A stretch of DNA of 64,000 bases from Acidimicrobiales bacterium (GCA_033344915.1 JAWPML010000001.1:1360369-1424368), one strand, 5' to 3'. Positions 16,044 to 26,070 are shown, counted from the first letter of the stretch. Notes: generated from the letters alone by a model not told the origin. Made by a program: numbers and translations.

Positions 16044-17393
16044 ATGGCGAACGAAGCGGGTATCCGGACGCGGGACGAAGCGTGGAGCGGCAGCGACAGC
16101 CGCCTCGCGCAGTCGGTGGCCCGCCCGCTCATCCGGTTCCTCGCCCAGTCCACGTCCTCGGGCGTGATCCTCATCATCGCGACGGCCGTCGCCCTGATCT
16201 GGGCGAACAGCCCGTGGGACGCGTCCTACACCTCGTTCTGGGACACCGAGATCGAACTGCGCCTCGGGGACTGGCAACCGTTCGTGAGCCACGACCACCC
16301 GCTGACGCTTCGCGACTGGGTCAACGACGGCCTGATGGTGCTCTTCTTCTTCGTGGTCGGCATGGAGATCACCGCGGAGCTCGTCGTCGGCGAGCTGCGC
16401 AACCCGAGAGCGGCCGCCCTCCCCGCCATCGCCGCGTTCGGCGGCATGGTGGCGCCGGCGCTGATCTATCTGGCGATCAACGCGGGGGAGGCCTCGGCGA
16501 ACGGCTGGGGCGTGCCGATGGCGACCGACATCGCCTTCGCGGTCGGTGTGCTCGCCCTCCTCGGCGACCGCGTGCCGTCGTCGTTGAAGGTCTTTCTCCT
16601 GATGCTCGCCATCGTGGACGACATCGGCGCCATCCTGGTGATCGCCGTCTTCTACACCGACGAACTCGCCATGGACTGGCTCCTCCTCTCGTTTGCCGGG
16701 CTCGCCCTCATCGGCCTCCTGCGCAGCTCACGCGTCTGGTACACGCCCGTGTACCTGGTCGTCGGTGTCGTCGTCTGGTTCGCCATGTTGCGCTCCGGCG
16801 TGCACGCCACCATCGCGGGCGTCGCGATCGGGCTGCTCACGCCGGTGCGTCCCCTCCTCGGGGCGCGCCGCCTCGAGGCGGTCGAGGACGTCCTCAGCGG
16901 CGACCGTGTCGAGCCGACCGCGATGCGCGACGTCTCGTGGAAGCTCCGAGAGTCCGTCAGCGTGGCCGGCCGACTGACGGCATTGCTCAGCCCGTGGACC
17001 GTGTTCGTCGTGGTACCCCTGTTCGCGATGGCGAACGCCGGGATTCCGCTCTCGGGATCCGTGCTCGGTGATGCGGCGTCGTCGCCGGCAACGCTCGGGG
17101 TCGTGGCGGGCCTGGTCGTCGGCAAGCCGCTCGGTATCGCCGTCGCCACCTGGATCGCCCGATCGACGGGTGTGGCCACACTGCCCGAGGGCGTCACCAT
17201 GCGCCACATCGTCGGGACGGGCTTCGTGGCCGGCGTCGGCTTCACCGTGGCGCTCTTCATCGCCCGGCTGGCCTTCGAGGATCCGTTGATCGCCGACGAG
17301 GCCGTCATCGGTGTGCTGACCGCCTCGCTCATCTCCGCCGTCGTCGGCGCCGTGGTCCTCGCGAGAACACCCCGCACCGCGGACCGGCCCTGA
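16044..17393 (+). CDS. nhaA: Na+/H+ antiporter NhaA
   Basis: The 449-residue integral membrane protein should exchange 2 H+ in for 1 Na+ out, for pH and sodium homeostasis. It shows about 11-12 membrane segments. Conserved NhaA signatures: DGLMVLFFFVVGMEI, GGMVAPALIY, PMATDIAFAVGVLALLG and the VDDIGAILVIAVFYT pair of aspartates that carry the ions. Residues up to about 35 are a cytosolic lead. TATCGT (16030-16035) lies 8 nt before the ATG without a Shine-Dalgarno, again suggesting a leaderless mRNA. It stands as a single gene. Confidence 0.95.
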   Translation: MANEAGIRTRDEAWSGSDSRLAQSVARPLIRFLAQSTSSGVILIIATAVALIWANSPWDASYTSFWDTEIELRLGDWQPFVSHDHPLTLRDWVNDGLMVLFFFVVGMEITAELVVGELRNPRAAALPAIAAFGGMVAPALIYLAINAGEASANGWGVPMATDIAFAVGVLALLGDRVPSSLKVFLLMLAIVDDIGAILVIAVFYTDELAMDWLLLSFAGLALIGLLRSSRVWYTPVYLVVGVVVWFAMLRSGVHATIAGVAIGLLTPVRPLLGARRLEAVEDVLSGDRVEPTAMRDVSWKLRESVSVAGRLTALLSPWTVFVVVPLFAMANAGIPLSGSVLGDAASSPATLGVVAGLVVGKPLGIAVATWIARSTGVATLPEGVTMRHIVGTGFVAGVGFTVALFIARLAFEDPLIADEAVIGVLTASLISAVVGAVVLARTPRTADRP

Positions 17394-17420
17394 TCGGGCC
17401 CGTGTGCGACACTCCACCCG

Positions 17421-18179
17421 ATGAGCTTCGATGTGGCGGGCGAGGCGTACGACCGATTCATGGGTCGGTACTCCCAGCCACTCGCGTGCCTCTTCGTGGA
17501 CTTCGCCGCGCCCGGCTCTGCCGGGCCGGTACTCGACGTCGGGTGTGGGACCGGGGCGCTGACGGCGGAGCTGGTCCATCGGCTGGGGGCTGACGAGGTC
17601 CGGGCGGTCGATCCGTCGCCGTCGTTCGTCGGTGTCATGGGGGAGCGGTTCCCGGCGGTCGAGGTCGTCGAGGCGAACGCAGCCGCGCTGCCATTCGAGT
17701 CGGGGACGTTCGCCGCAGCCCTTTCACAGCTCGTCGTGCACTTCATGGACGATCCCGTCGCCGGGATCAGCGAGATGGCCCGAGTCACCCGATCCGGCGG
17801 CGTCGTCGGCGCATGTGTGTGGGATCACGCGGAGGGCGGCGGGCCACTCGAGGCCTTCTGGCAGGCGACCCGCGCCCTCGACCCCGGCGCGACCACCGAG
17901 GATCTCCTGCCGGGCACCCGCCACGGTGACCTCACGGAGATCTTCCGGCAGGCGGGACTCGCCCAGATCGAGGAGCGCGCCTTGACCGTACGCGTGTCAC
18001 ACCCGACGTTCGACGAGTGGTGGCAGCCGTTCACGCTGGGGGTCGGGCCCGCCGGGGCCCATGTCGCCGCCCTCGGGGGCGAGGCCGCCGACGCCCTTCG
18101 GCGGGAGTGTCTGGAACGCCTCGGAGGGGGCCCGTTCGATGTCGACGCCCGGGTGTGGGCGGCCCGGGCCACGAGCTAG
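17421..18179 (+). CDS. SAM-dependent methyltransferase (Methyltransf_11 type)
   Basis: The 252-residue protein has YDRFMGRYSQPLA near the start (a motif of one actinobacterial methyltransferase group), motif I VLDVGCGTGALT at about 35-46, an acidic strand-2 end (VRAVDPSPSFV) and LPFESGTFAAALSQLVVHF as motif IV. The substrate is unknown. It precedes the epoxide-hydrolase-like gene by 9 nt and is likely co-transcribed with it. Confidence 0.87.
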   Translation: MSFDVAGEAYDRFMGRYSQPLACLFVDFAAPGSAGPVLDVGCGTGALTAELVHRLGADEVRAVDPSPSFVGVMGERFPAVEVVEANAAALPFESGTFAAALSQLVVHFMDDPVAGISEMARVTRSGGVVGACVWDHAEGGGPLEAFWQATRALDPGATTEDLLPGTRHGDLTEIFRQAGLAQIEERALTVRVSHPTFDEWWQPFTLGVGPAGAHVAALGGEAADALRRECLERLGGGPFDVDARVWAARATS

Positions 18180-18188
18180 CGAGCGACC

Positions 18189-19166
18189 ATGGAATCGACG
18201 CTCCGAGACGCCACGTTCCGGTTCGTGGAGACGAACGGCATTCGCATGCGACTCGCCGAGATGGGCGACGGTCCCCTCGTGATCCTCGCCCACGGCTGGC
18301 CGGACAGCTGGCTCTCCTGGCGACACCAGATGCGGGCGCTCGCCGACGCGGGATATCGGGCCGTCGCCCCCCAGATGCGCGGCTACGGCGAAACCGACGC
18401 TCCGGACGGCGTGGATGCCTACGACAGCGAGCACCTGGCGGGTGATCTCGTGGGCCTCGTGCAGGCGCTCGGTGCGTCGTCGTGTCATCTCGTGGGTCAC
18501 GACTGGGGCTCGATGGTCGCCGCCGCCACCGCCCAGTTCCATCCCGAGGCGCTCACCAGCCTGACGCTCATGAGTGTGCCCCACACCCCGCGCTCGCCGG
18601 CGCCGCCGCTGGCGATCTTCCGTGAGGTGTTCGGCGACGACTTCTTCTACGTCACCTACCACACCGAGCCCGGCGGGATCGCCGAGGCCGAGTACGACGC
18701 CGACCCGGCCGGTCTGCTGCGCCGCCTCTTCGCTTCACCCGATCAGCCGCGGGCCGAGCCGGCGGTCACCGACCCGAAGCGCCGCGCCGGGGGCTGGATC
18801 CCGCGGCTCGGTCTGCCTCACGAGCTTCCGCCCTGGCTCACCCCGGCGGAGTTCGACGAGATGGTCGCGGCGTTCGAGCACAGCGGGTTCCGGGGCGGCG
18901 TCAACTACTACCGGAACTTCGATCGGAACTGGGAGCTGTCGGAGCCGTTCGCCGAAGCGAGACTCCCGATGCCGGCGATGTTCGTCGCCGGCGCCGAGGA
19001 CATGGTGATCGGCGGCCAGACGGAAGCCGACCTCCGGGCGACGATGACCCAGACGTGCGCTGACCTGCGCGGTGTCCACCTGATCCCGGGTTCCGGTCAC
19101 TGGGTCCAGCAGGAGGCGCCGGACGCGGTCAGTCGACTCCTGCTCGACTTCCTGCGCGACCTCTAG
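18189..19166 (+). CDS. Alpha/beta hydrolase, epoxide hydrolase-like
   Basis: The 325-residue protein has the HGWPD motif at 35-39 (oxyanion hole), QMRGYGETDAP, and the nucleophile D105 in LVGHDWGSMVA, where Asp instead of Ser points to epoxide hydrolases or haloalkane dehalogenases. HGWPxSWxSWRHQ and two cap tyrosines are typical of soluble epoxide hydrolases. A late acid (AEDMVI) and histidine (GSGHWVQQE) complete the triad. It would open epoxides to diols in the cytosol. Its TAG stop shares four bases with the stop of the convergent CotH-family gene. Confidence 0.87.
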   Translation: MESTLRDATFRFVETNGIRMRLAEMGDGPLVILAHGWPDSWLSWRHQMRALADAGYRAVAPQMRGYGETDAPDGVDAYDSEHLAGDLVGLVQALGASSCHLVGHDWGSMVAAATAQFHPEALTSLTLMSVPHTPRSPAPPLAIFREVFGDDFFYVTYHTEPGGIAEAEYDADPAGLLRRLFASPDQPRAEPAVTDPKRRAGGWIPRLGLPHELPPWLTPAEFDEMVAAFEHSGFRGGVNYYRNFDRNWELSEPFAEARLPMPAMFVAGAEDMVIGGQTEADLRATMTQTCADLRGVHLIPGSGHWVQQEAPDAVSRLLLDFLRDL

Positions 19167-20614
19167 CCCGCGGCGTTGGCCCGGGCGGTCTCGAGGTCCT
19201 CCCGCAGCGCCGCGACGCTGGCCTCCCAGACCGCAACGGGCACTGCGTCGTCATGGGTGGCCGCAGCCTCAGCGGTCGCGTCGGCGATCTGAGCACTCCA
19301 GCGATCGAGCACCTCGTCGGTCCGTTCGACCGAGAACGGTCCGGCCAGGAACTCGTCGAGCACGGCGCGATATTCGTCGGTGTAGCTCGCGAGGGCCCCG
19401 ATGATGGGGTCGCACGCCGCGGAACGTTGGGGTGAGCCGAGGTAGTCGAACGGCGCGCAGTCACCGGAGATCTCGCCGAAATCGTCGGCGACCTCCAGGA
19501 TGCCGTTGAAGCCGGACGTGCGGAGCACCTGGAAAGCGTTGTCGAGGTCCCACGCGATCACGTGGAACCGTTCGTTCGTCGGGTCTTCGTAGAGGAAGAA
19601 GTTGTGGGTGACGCACGGACCGAAGCAGCGCCAGTGGGAGAGCCCGTCGTCGTGGCGAATGGTGCGTTCGACCGCGAAGTACGCCAGCGACTCCTCCACG
19701 TCCATCCACTCGGCGACGACCGCCGCGGTGTCCGCGCCGGGGGCGGTGATCGCGGCGGCGAACTCCTCGACGAGCGCAAAGGACGGATTCTCGTTCTCGT
19801 TGGTCTTGAGACCCGCCTCGTACGCACCGACCGGGACCGGACGACCGCTCCCGTCGAGGGGCCACACCTCCTTGTAGAGGTTGCCGGTGCCGTCGTCGAA
19901 GTTGTGCCGGGTGAAGCGACCGTCGATCTGCTCGACCAATGAGAACAGCCCGAGGAACGCCCCGTTGAGAACGATCCGCGCGTGGGTGGCCCGAGGCGCG
20001 GGCACGCCCATCTCCCGGAAGAGCCAATAGCCCAGACGGTCGTGCATCTGGGTCGGGTCCAGGTTCATCGAGTGGAACTGGAACTTGCGCTGGCCGTGCC
20101 ACTCGTCGTTCGAGTTCTGCCAGTTGATCTTGACCTTGATGGAGAGCTTCGTGCAGGCCTTCGCGCCGGACGGATTGAAGATCCCCTGGAAGCCGTCGCT
20201 GATGCGGGTCCCCTCGAGACAGTTCACCCACGCGCCGATGCTGCCCTTGTAGCGGATGCCCACCGTGCGGGTCTCGCCGCCGAACGTCACTTCCCCCTCG
20301 ACGTACTCCTCGGCCGACGGGTCGGCATCGATCAGCGCCAGGTTCTCCTCGGACAGGTTGATCTCGAACGTGTGCAGCTCGCCGTCGTCGAACAGGAAGG
20401 AGCCGTCGGGCACGCCGGACTCGACACCGACGTTTCGGCTGTCCTCACTGGTCTCGGGTTCGTCGGCCGGTGGTTCGTCACCCTCGAACGGATGCGTCGT
20501 CGAGGGGGTGTCCGTTGGATCGGACGCCGCGGGATCGCCGTCGTCGCCGGACGAGCAGGCCACCGCGGACAGGGCAAACGCGAGGAGCAGGGCGAGGCAT
20601 CGTCGGGTGTTCAT
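19163..20614 (-). CDS. CotH-kinase-family lipoprotein
   Basis: The 483-residue protein has a lipoprotein signal (MNTRRCLALLLAFALSAVAC, lipid cysteine C20) and an acidic Ser/Asp/Thr linker to about residue 65. The CotH domain follows: strand HTFEINLSEENLALI, IRYKGSIGAW, KLSIKVKINWQNSNDEW, G-x-R-K-F-Q-F-H-S-M, RIVLNGAFLGLFSLVEQID and AWDLDNAFQVL, the last carrying the D-x-D/N acidic site of CotH protein kinases. In Bacillus, CotH phosphorylates spore-coat proteins; here an extracellular or cell-wall target is inferred. TAGGGT (20624-20629) lies 9 nt before the ATG. Confidence 0.87.
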   Translation of the reverse strand: MNTRRCLALLLAFALSAVACSSGDDGDPAASDPTDTPSTTHPFEGDEPPADEPETSEDSRNVGVESGVPDGSFLFDDGELHTFEINLSEENLALIDADPSAEEYVEGEVTFGGETRTVGIRYKGSIGAWVNCLEGTRISDGFQGIFNPSGAKACTKLSIKVKINWQNSNDEWHGQRKFQFHSMNLDPTQMHDRLGYWLFREMGVPAPRATHARIVLNGAFLGLFSLVEQIDGRFTRHNFDDGTGNLYKEVWPLDGSGRPVPVGAYEAGLKTNENENPSFALVEEFAAAITAPGADTAAVVAEWMDVEESLAYFAVERTIRHDDGLSHWRCFGPCVTHNFFLYEDPTNERFHVIAWDLDNAFQVLRTSGFNGILEVADDFGEISGDCAPFDYLGSPQRSAACDPIIGALASYTDEYRAVLDEFLAGPFSVERTDEVLDRWSAQIADATAEAAATHDDAVPVAVWEASVAALREDLETARANAAG

Positions 20615-20640
20615 GCGGGAGAGACCCTAGAGGGCACGCC

Positions 20641-20669
20641 TTGCCCCGGTCGCTCACGGCCACCAAGAT
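20641..20669 (+). promoter_or_regulatory. Probable promoter of the TPP-enzyme gene
   Basis: TTGCCC (20641-20646), a 17-nt spacer and CAAGAT (20664-20669) lie 6 nt before ATG 20676. No ribosome binding site is seen, so a leaderless transcript is likely. The region is shared with the divergent CotH-family gene. Confidence 0.45.
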
Positions 20670-20675
20670 TCGCCC

Positions 20676-22247
20676 ATGACCGACACCCCGAACGGCGCCC
20701 AGGCCCTCATTCGCACACTCGTGGATTCGGGCGTGGACGTCTGCTTCACCAACCCGGGCACCTCCGAGATGCACTTCGTGGCCGCCCTCGACGACGTACC
20801 CGAGATGCGGGGAATCCTCGGGCTCTTCGAGGGAGTGGTGACCGGCGCGGCCGACGGCTACGCCCGCATGGCCGGCCGTCCCGCCGCGACGCTCCTGCAC
20901 CTCGGCCCGGGGCTCGGGAACGGTCTCGCCAACCTCCACAACGCCTCGCGGGCACGCACCCCGATGGTGAACATCGTCGGTGACCACGCGACCTACCACA
21001 AGCAGTACGACGCCCCGCTCGAGAGCGACATCGACTCGATCGCCGCCGGCGCACCCGGGTGGTTTCGGCGCTCGATGTCACCCGACGCGGTGGCGACCGA
21101 CACGGCCGAAGCCGTCGCCGCGGCCATGTCGCCGCCCGGCCAGGTCGCGACGCTCGTGCTCCCGGCCGACACGTGCTGGCTCCCCGCTCCGGGCGGTGCC
21201 GTCGCCCCGATCCCGCCGGCCCCCGCGGTGGAGGTCGATCAGGCCGACATCGAGGCCACCGCGAAGCTCCTCCGCTCGGGCGCCAACTGCACGCTCATGC
21301 TCGGGGGGCGGGTCATGGGGGAACGCGGGCTCCGGGCGGCGGCCCGGATCGCGGAGGCGACGGGCGCCAAGATCCTCGCCGAGACGTTCCCGGCCCGGCA
21401 CCGTCGGGGGGCCGGCCTCCCCGTGGTCGAACGGACGATCTATCTCGCCGAGTTCGCCCAGATGCAATACGCCGGTACCGAGCACCTGATCCTGGTGGAC
21501 ACGGTGGCGCCCGTTTCGTTCTTCGCCTATCCCGGACAGGCGTCGGTGCTGTCACCCGAGGGCTGCGACATCGTCACCCTGGCGGACGGACCGCACGACC
21601 CCAACGCAGCCCTGGAGGCCCTCGCCGAGGCGCTCGGCACGCCGACCGACGTCACGGTGGCGGACCATGCCGTGCCCGACCGGCCGACCGGGCCGCTCGA
21701 CGCGATGTCGATGGCGGCCGCAGTCGCGGCGACGCTTCCGGAGGACGCAGTCGTCGTCGACGAGGGCAACACCGCGGGCATCGGGCTCGGGGGAGCGACG
21801 CAGGGCTGTGCGCCCCACGACTGGCTGTGCCTGACCGGTGGCGCGATCGGGATCGGCCTCCCACTCGCGACCGGTGCCGCGATCGGTGCGCCCGGTCGGC
21901 GGGTCGTGAACATCCAGGCGGACGGCTCCGCGATGTACACCCTCCAGGCGCTCTGGACGATGGCCCGCGAGAACCTCGACGTGACGGTCGTCATCGCCGA
22001 CAACGGCCGCTACGCGGTGCTGGACATGGAGCTCGACCGCGTCGGGGCGGAGGCCGGTGGGCCGATCGCGCGGGCGATGTTCGACCTGTCGGGTCCCGAC
22101 ATCGACTTCGTCAAGCTCGCCGCGGGCATGGGCGTCGAGGGGGTGCGGGTGGACACCGCCGAGGACCTCACGACCCACCTCGAACGGGCGAACCGCACCC
22201 CGGGTCCCCAGCTCATCGACGCGGTGATTCCGCCGCTGCAGGCCTGA
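20676..22247 (+). CDS. Thiamine-diphosphate enzyme, acetolactate synthase/benzoylformate decarboxylase-like
   Basis: The 523-residue protein has an N-terminal TPP Pyr domain with catalytic E52 (GLFEGVVTGAADGYA), a middle domain (about 190-330) and a C-terminal PP domain with QADGSAMYTLQALWTMARE...VVIADN (a GDG-x26-N-type motif, with Ala in place of the first Gly). It is shorter than true IlvB (about 570) and lacks a quinone-binding tail. It resembles the proteins annotated as acetolactate synthase large subunit-like or MdlC-like 2-oxoacid decarboxylases. The substrate cannot be assigned from sequence. Confidence 0.85.
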   Translation: MTDTPNGAQALIRTLVDSGVDVCFTNPGTSEMHFVAALDDVPEMRGILGLFEGVVTGAADGYARMAGRPAATLLHLGPGLGNGLANLHNASRARTPMVNIVGDHATYHKQYDAPLESDIDSIAAGAPGWFRRSMSPDAVATDTAEAVAAAMSPPGQVATLVLPADTCWLPAPGGAVAPIPPAPAVEVDQADIEATAKLLRSGANCTLMLGGRVMGERGLRAAARIAEATGAKILAETFPARHRRGAGLPVVERTIYLAEFAQMQYAGTEHLILVDTVAPVSFFAYPGQASVLSPEGCDIVTLADGPHDPNAALEALAEALGTPTDVTVADHAVPDRPTGPLDAMSMAAAVAATLPEDAVVVDEGNTAGIGLGGATQGCAPHDWLCLTGGAIGIGLPLATGAAIGAPGRRVVNIQADGSAMYTLQALWTMARENLDVTVVIADNGRYAVLDMELDRVGAEAGGPIARAMFDLSGPDIDFVKLAAGMGVEGVRVDTAEDLTTHLERANRTPGPQLIDAVIPPLQA

Positions 22248-22259
22248 CACGACCGCCGC

Positions 22260-22688
22260 TCAGCGGGCGAAGACCTGCCCGTCGTCGGCGAAGGACTTGA
22301 ACTCGAGCGCGTTCCCGGCCGGATCGAGGAAGAACATCGTGGCCTGTTCGCCGGGCTCACCGGCGAAGCGCACCCGCGGTTCGATGATGAACGCCGTTCC
22401 CGCGGCGCGGAGCCGATCGGCGAGGGCATCCCAGTCGGCCCGCTCCAGCAGCACGCCGAAGTGCGGCACCGGCACGTCGTCGCCGTCCACCGCATTCGTC
22501 GGCAACGCGTCGCCGCGCCGGGTGACCCGATGGATCACCAACTGGTGGCCGTAGCAGTCGAAGTCGACCCAGTCGTCGTCCGACCGTCCTTCGGCCAGCC
22601 CGAGTACCTCGCCGTAGAACGAACGACAGGCGGCGAGGTCGTCGACCGGAATGGCGAGATGGAAACGGGGACGACGGGAGTCGGACAT
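22260..22688 (-). CDS. VOC-family protein
   Basis: The 142-residue protein has one VOC double-module. Candidate metal ligands are H10 ([10 protein letters not shown]), a histidine in VPHFGVLL (about 76) and E in GNALEFKSF near the end. [11 protein letters not shown] is the common VOC first helix. Likely a dioxygenase- or glyoxalase-like enzyme of unknown substrate. TACGCT (22696-22701) lies 7 nt before the ATG on this strand. It converges on the TPP-enzyme gene and is divergent from the monooxygenase gene. Confidence 0.85.
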   Translation of the reverse strand: MSDSRRPRFHLAIPVDDLAACRSFYGEVLGLAEGRSDDDWVDFDCYGHQLVIHRVTRRGDALPTNAVDGDDVPVPHFGVLLERADWDALADRLRAAGTAFIIEPRVRFAGEPGEQATMFFLDPAGNALEFKSFADDGQVFAR

Positions 22689-22759
22689 CGGGCCCAGCGT
22701 ACGCAGGACCGGCCCGTCTCGGTTTGTGGCGACGCGGCCGCAGGTGTGATCGTTTCGGG

Positions 22760-24580
22760 GTGACGACCCCGCTGACCGACGCCGAACGAGCCGCCATCCA
22801 CGCCCGCTACGCGGCCGAGCGCGACAAGCGCCTGCGGGCGGACGGCAACGACCAGTACGTCGAGGTCACCGGCGAGTTCGCCCGCCATGTCGAGGACCCC
22901 TACACCGAGGTGGCGGAGCGCGCGCCGCTCACCGACGAGGTGACGTTCGCCTTCGTCGGCGGCGGCTTCGCCGGTCTCTGCACGGCCGCGGCGCTCAAGA
23001 AGGCGGGTGTCGGCGATGTCCGCGTCATCGAGAAGGGCGGCGACTTCGGCGGCACCTGGTACTGGAACCGCTATCCCGGTGCTCAGTGCGACACGGCCGC
23101 GATGATCTATCTCCCGCTGCTCGAGGAGACCGGCCACGTCCCGAGCGAGAAGTACACCCACGCGCCGGAGATCCTGGCCCACTGTCAGGGCATCGGGCGC
23201 CACTTCGACCTGTACGACGACGCCGTCTTCTCGACCGAGGTGACCGACCTGTCGTGGGACGAGGACACCTCGCGCTGGATCATCTGCACCAACCGGGGCG
23301 ACGAGATGCGGGCGAAGTACGTCGCGGTCGGCACCGGCCCGCTCCATCGCCCCAAGCTGCCCGGCATTCCCGGCATCGGCACGTTCGCCGGGCACACGTT
23401 CCACACCACCCGTTGGGACTACGACTACACCGGTGGTGATCCGGCGGGGGCGCCGATGACGAAGCTGGCGGACAAGCGCGTCGGGATCATCGGTACCGGG
23501 GCGACGGCCGTGCAGTGCGTTCCCCACCTGGCCCGCGACGCGGGCGAGCTCTACGTGTTCCAGCGGACGCCGTCGTCGATCGACGTGCGCAACAACCACG
23601 AGATCGACCCGGACTGGTTCGCCGATCTCGAGCCCGGCTGGCAGAAGCGGTGGCGCGAGAACTTCACGATCCTGCAGACCGGGGGGTTCGCCGACGAGGA
23701 CCTCGTGAAGGACGGCTGGACCGACATCTCCCAGCGCATCCGCGACCGGGTCCTCGCCAATCTGGAGGACTTCAGCCCGGAGACGATGCTGAAGGCGTAC
23801 CACGACAGCGACGACGAGAAGATGGAGGAGATCCGGGCCCGCGTCGACGCCCTGATCGAGGATCGCGCCACCGCGGAGGCCCTGAAGCCGTGGTACCGCC
23901 AGCTCTGCAAGCGGCCCTGTTTCCACGATGAATACCTGGATGCGTACAACCGTCCGACCGCCCACCTGATCGACACGGACGGACAGGGCGTCGAGGCGAT
24001 CACCGAGCGGGGCGTTGTCGTCGCCGGGACCGAGTACGAGCTGGACTGCATCATCTACGCCTCCGGGTTCGAGGTCGGCACCGAACAGACCCGACGATCC
24101 GGCTTCGACGTGCACGGCCGCGACGGTGTCGCCCTGTTCAGCGAGTACTGGAGTGAGGGCATGCGGAGCCTGCACGGACTGCACTCGGTCGGGTTCCCCA
24201 ACTTCTTCGTCGTGAGCCCGTCGCAGGCCGCGAACCTCATCTCCAACGTGCCCCACAATCTCGTCGAGGCCGGGGAGACGATCGCGGCCATCGTCGCCCA
24301 CGCCGAGCGGATCGGAGCCGAGCAGGTCGAGGTGACGGTCGACGCGGAGCAGGCCTGGGTCGACCACCTGCTGGCCGGCATGCGCACCTTCGGTGGTGCG
24401 GCGGACTGCACGCCCGGCTACTACAACAACGAGGGCCGACCGGACGAGGGACGCATCCTCGACCGCCTCGGCTACCCCGAGGGCCCCGTCGCCTACTTCG
24501 AGTTCATCGAGGGCTGGCGCACGTCGGGGGACTTCGAGGGACTCGAGTTCCGCGGCGCAGAGAGTACGGTTGACCCATGA
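22760..24580 (+). CDS. Baeyer-Villiger-type flavin monooxygenase 1
   Basis: The 606-residue protein starts at GTG 22760 ([10 protein letters not shown]); an earlier TTG at 22724 would add 12 basic residues. It has two Rossmann motifs, GGGFAGL (67-73, FAD) and GTGATAV (NADPH), [18 protein letters not shown], and the Baeyer-Villiger fingerprint [11 protein letters not shown] (F-x-G-x3-H-x3-W). The N-terminal [16 protein letters not shown] lead and C-terminal [10 protein letters not shown] place it with the phenylacetone/steroid monooxygenase branch. It would insert oxygen next to a ketone to give an ester or lactone, using NADPH and O2. It heads an operon with the aldolase-like gene (ATGA overlap) and an enoyl-CoA hydratase. 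Confidence 0.9.
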   Translation: MTTPLTDAERAAIHARYAAERDKRLRADGNDQYVEVTGEFARHVEDPYTEVAERAPLTDEVTFAFVGGGFAGLCTAAALKKAGVGDVRVIEKGGDFGGTWYWNRYPGAQCDTAAMIYLPLLEETGHVPSEKYTHAPEILAHCQGIGRHFDLYDDAVFSTEVTDLSWDEDTSRWIICTNRGDEMRAKYVAVGTGPLHRPKLPGIPGIGTFAGHTFHTTRWDYDYTGGDPAGAPMTKLADKRVGIIGTGATAVQCVPHLARDAGELYVFQRTPSSIDVRNNHEIDPDWFADLEPGWQKRWRENFTILQTGGFADEDLVKDGWTDISQRIRDRVLANLEDFSPETMLKAYHDSDDEKMEEIRARVDALIEDRATAEALKPWYRQLCKRPCFHDEYLDAYNRPTAHLIDTDGQGVEAITERGVVVAGTEYELDCIIYASGFEVGTEQTRRSGFDVHGRDGVALFSEYWSEGMRSLHGLHSVGFPNFFVVSPSQAANLISNVPHNLVEAGETIAAIVAHAERIGAEQVEVTVDAEQAWVDHLLAGMRTFGGAADCTPGYYNNEGRPDEGRILDRLGYPEGPVAYFEFIEGWRTSGDFEGLEFRGAESTVDP

Positions 24581-25389
24581 CCGACGTGCAGAGCCGCAAG
24601 AACCCGGGCGGATTCGAGCCCGAGTACAACGATGTGTCGTTCCCGTTCCCGGAGATCCCCGAGACGATCGAGGCCGAACGACTCCACCGCAAACAGCGGC
24701 TCGCCGCCGGGCTCCGGGTGCTCGGACGCCTCCGGCTCGCCGAGGGCGTCGCCGGCCACGTGACCGTGCGCGACCCCGAGCACGAGGATCACTTCTGGGT
24801 GAACCCGTTCGGCAAGAACTTCAAGTACATGACCGTGTCGGACCTGATCTGTGTGGACCACGAGGGCCGGGTCGTGATCGGCGATCGACCGGTCAACACC
24901 GCCGCGTTCGCCATCCATTCCGGGCTCCACAAGGCCCGCCCCGACGTGATCGCCGCCGCCCACTGCCATTCCATGTACGGCCGCACGTTCTCGACCCTCG
25001 GTCAGCCGCTCAAGATGCTGACCCAGGACGACACGATGTTCTACAACGACATCGCGCTGCACCGGGACGGCGGTGGCGCCGTGGTGCTCGATCCGGCGGA
25101 CGGCGAGAAGATGGCGGCGTCGCTGGGCGACAAGAAGGCGCTCATCCACCAGAACCACGGACTCATCACCGTCGGCGGTTCGGTGGATGCGGCGATCTGG
25201 TGGTTCGTCGCGCTCGAGCGGGCGTGCCAGACCCAACTCGTCGCGCTTGCGGCGGGTGACCCCATCGAGGTACCCGACGATCTCGCCGCGGCGGGACACG
25301 CGCAGCAGGGGAGCGACCTCTCCGGCTGGTTCCAGTTCCAGCCGTGGATGGAAGAACTCATGCGCGACGAGCCCGACTTCCTGGACTGA
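24577..25389 (+). CDS. Class II aldolase/adducin-family protein
   Basis: The 270-residue protein has class II aldolase/adducin features: GHVTVRDPEHEDHFWVNPFG, HSGLHKARPDVIAAAHCHS (the H-x-H zinc ligands) and LIHQNHGLITVGGSVDAA with a third histidine. It would cleave or decarboxylate a small hydroxyacid or sugar-like substrate in a zinc-dependent way; members near monooxygenases in actinobacteria are unassigned. It overlaps the preceding monooxygenase stop by ATGA and is followed 6 nt later by an enoyl-CoA hydratase. Confidence 0.87.
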   Translation: MTDVQSRKNPGGFEPEYNDVSFPFPEIPETIEAERLHRKQRLAAGLRVLGRLRLAEGVAGHVTVRDPEHEDHFWVNPFGKNFKYMTVSDLICVDHEGRVVIGDRPVNTAAFAIHSGLHKARPDVIAAAHCHSMYGRTFSTLGQPLKMLTQDDTMFYNDIALHRDGGGAVVLDPADGEKMAASLGDKKALIHQNHGLITVGGSVDAAIWWFVALERACQTQLVALAAGDPIEVPDDLAAAGHAQQGSDLSGWFQFQPWMEELMRDEPDFLD

Positions 25390-25395
25390 CGCTCC

Positions 25396-26070
25396 GTGGA
25401 GTGGGCGACCCTCGAGGTACGGCGCGAGGGTTCCGTCGGCTGGATCATCTTCGATCGCCCGGACGCCGGCAACGCCATCGACGCGTCGATGTTCACCGAA
25501 CTCGAACGGGCCTGGTCGACGATGGAGGCCGACGACGAGGTCAAGGTGATCGTCAACACCGGCAACGGGCGGGCGTTCCAGACCGGTCTGGACGTCGTCC
25601 AGCTGGCGCAGGACCGGGAGGCGTTGCGGGAGAGCAGTCGCCGAACCCGGAATTTCACGCTGCGGATGACCGGCTGGCACTGCGGCGTCACCAAGCCCGT
25701 CATCGCGGCCGTCAACGGCACCTGCGCCGGGGGAGGACTGCACTTCGTCGCCGATGCCGACCTCGTCATCGCGGCGGAGGGTGCCACATTCCTCGATCCC
25801 CACGTCAGCGTCGGGCAGGTGTCCGCGTTCGAGACGACCGGTCTCCTGAAGAAGGCGCCGGCCGAGGCGGTGCTGCGGATGGCAGTGCTGGGACGGGAGG
25901 AGCGCATGAGCGCCCCGCGCGCCCACCAGCTCGGCATCGTCGGCGAGGTCGTCCCCGACGCCGAACTCCGGGCCCGAGCCGGATCGATGGCCGAGGCACT
26001 CGCGGCGGAGCCGGCCGACGCTCTCGCCGCGGTCAAGGCGGCGGCGTGGGCACGGCTCGAGTCCCCCTGA
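25396..26070 (+). CDS. Enoyl-CoA hydratase/isomerase family protein
   Basis: The 224-residue protein starts at GTG 25396. Crotonase-fold landmarks: FDRPDAGNAIDASM, the first oxyanion-hole segment GRAFQTGLDV (about 58-67) and the second ITKPVIAAVNGTCAGGGL (about 98-114). The catalytic glutamates of true hydratases are replaced or shifted (GQVSAFETTGLL), so the reaction may be isomerisation or another CoA reaction. Last gene of the monooxygenase-aldolase operon. Confidence 0.87.
   Translation: MEWATLEVRREGSVGWIIFDRPDAGNAIDASMFTELERAWSTMEADDEVKVIVNTGNGRAFQTGLDVVQLAQDREALRESSRRTRNFTLRMTGWHCGVTKPVIAAVNGTCAGGGLHFVADADLVIAAEGATFLDPHVSVGQVSAFETTGLLKKAPAEAVLRMAVLGREERMSAPRAHQLGIVGEVVPDAELRARAGSMAEALAAEPADALAAVKAAAWARLESP

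Noticed and set aside
17386-17400. GGCCC-TGATC-GGGCC hairpin after nhaA
   Set aside because: A 5-bp stem overlapping the stop codon is common by chance in such GC-rich sequence; not strong enough to list.
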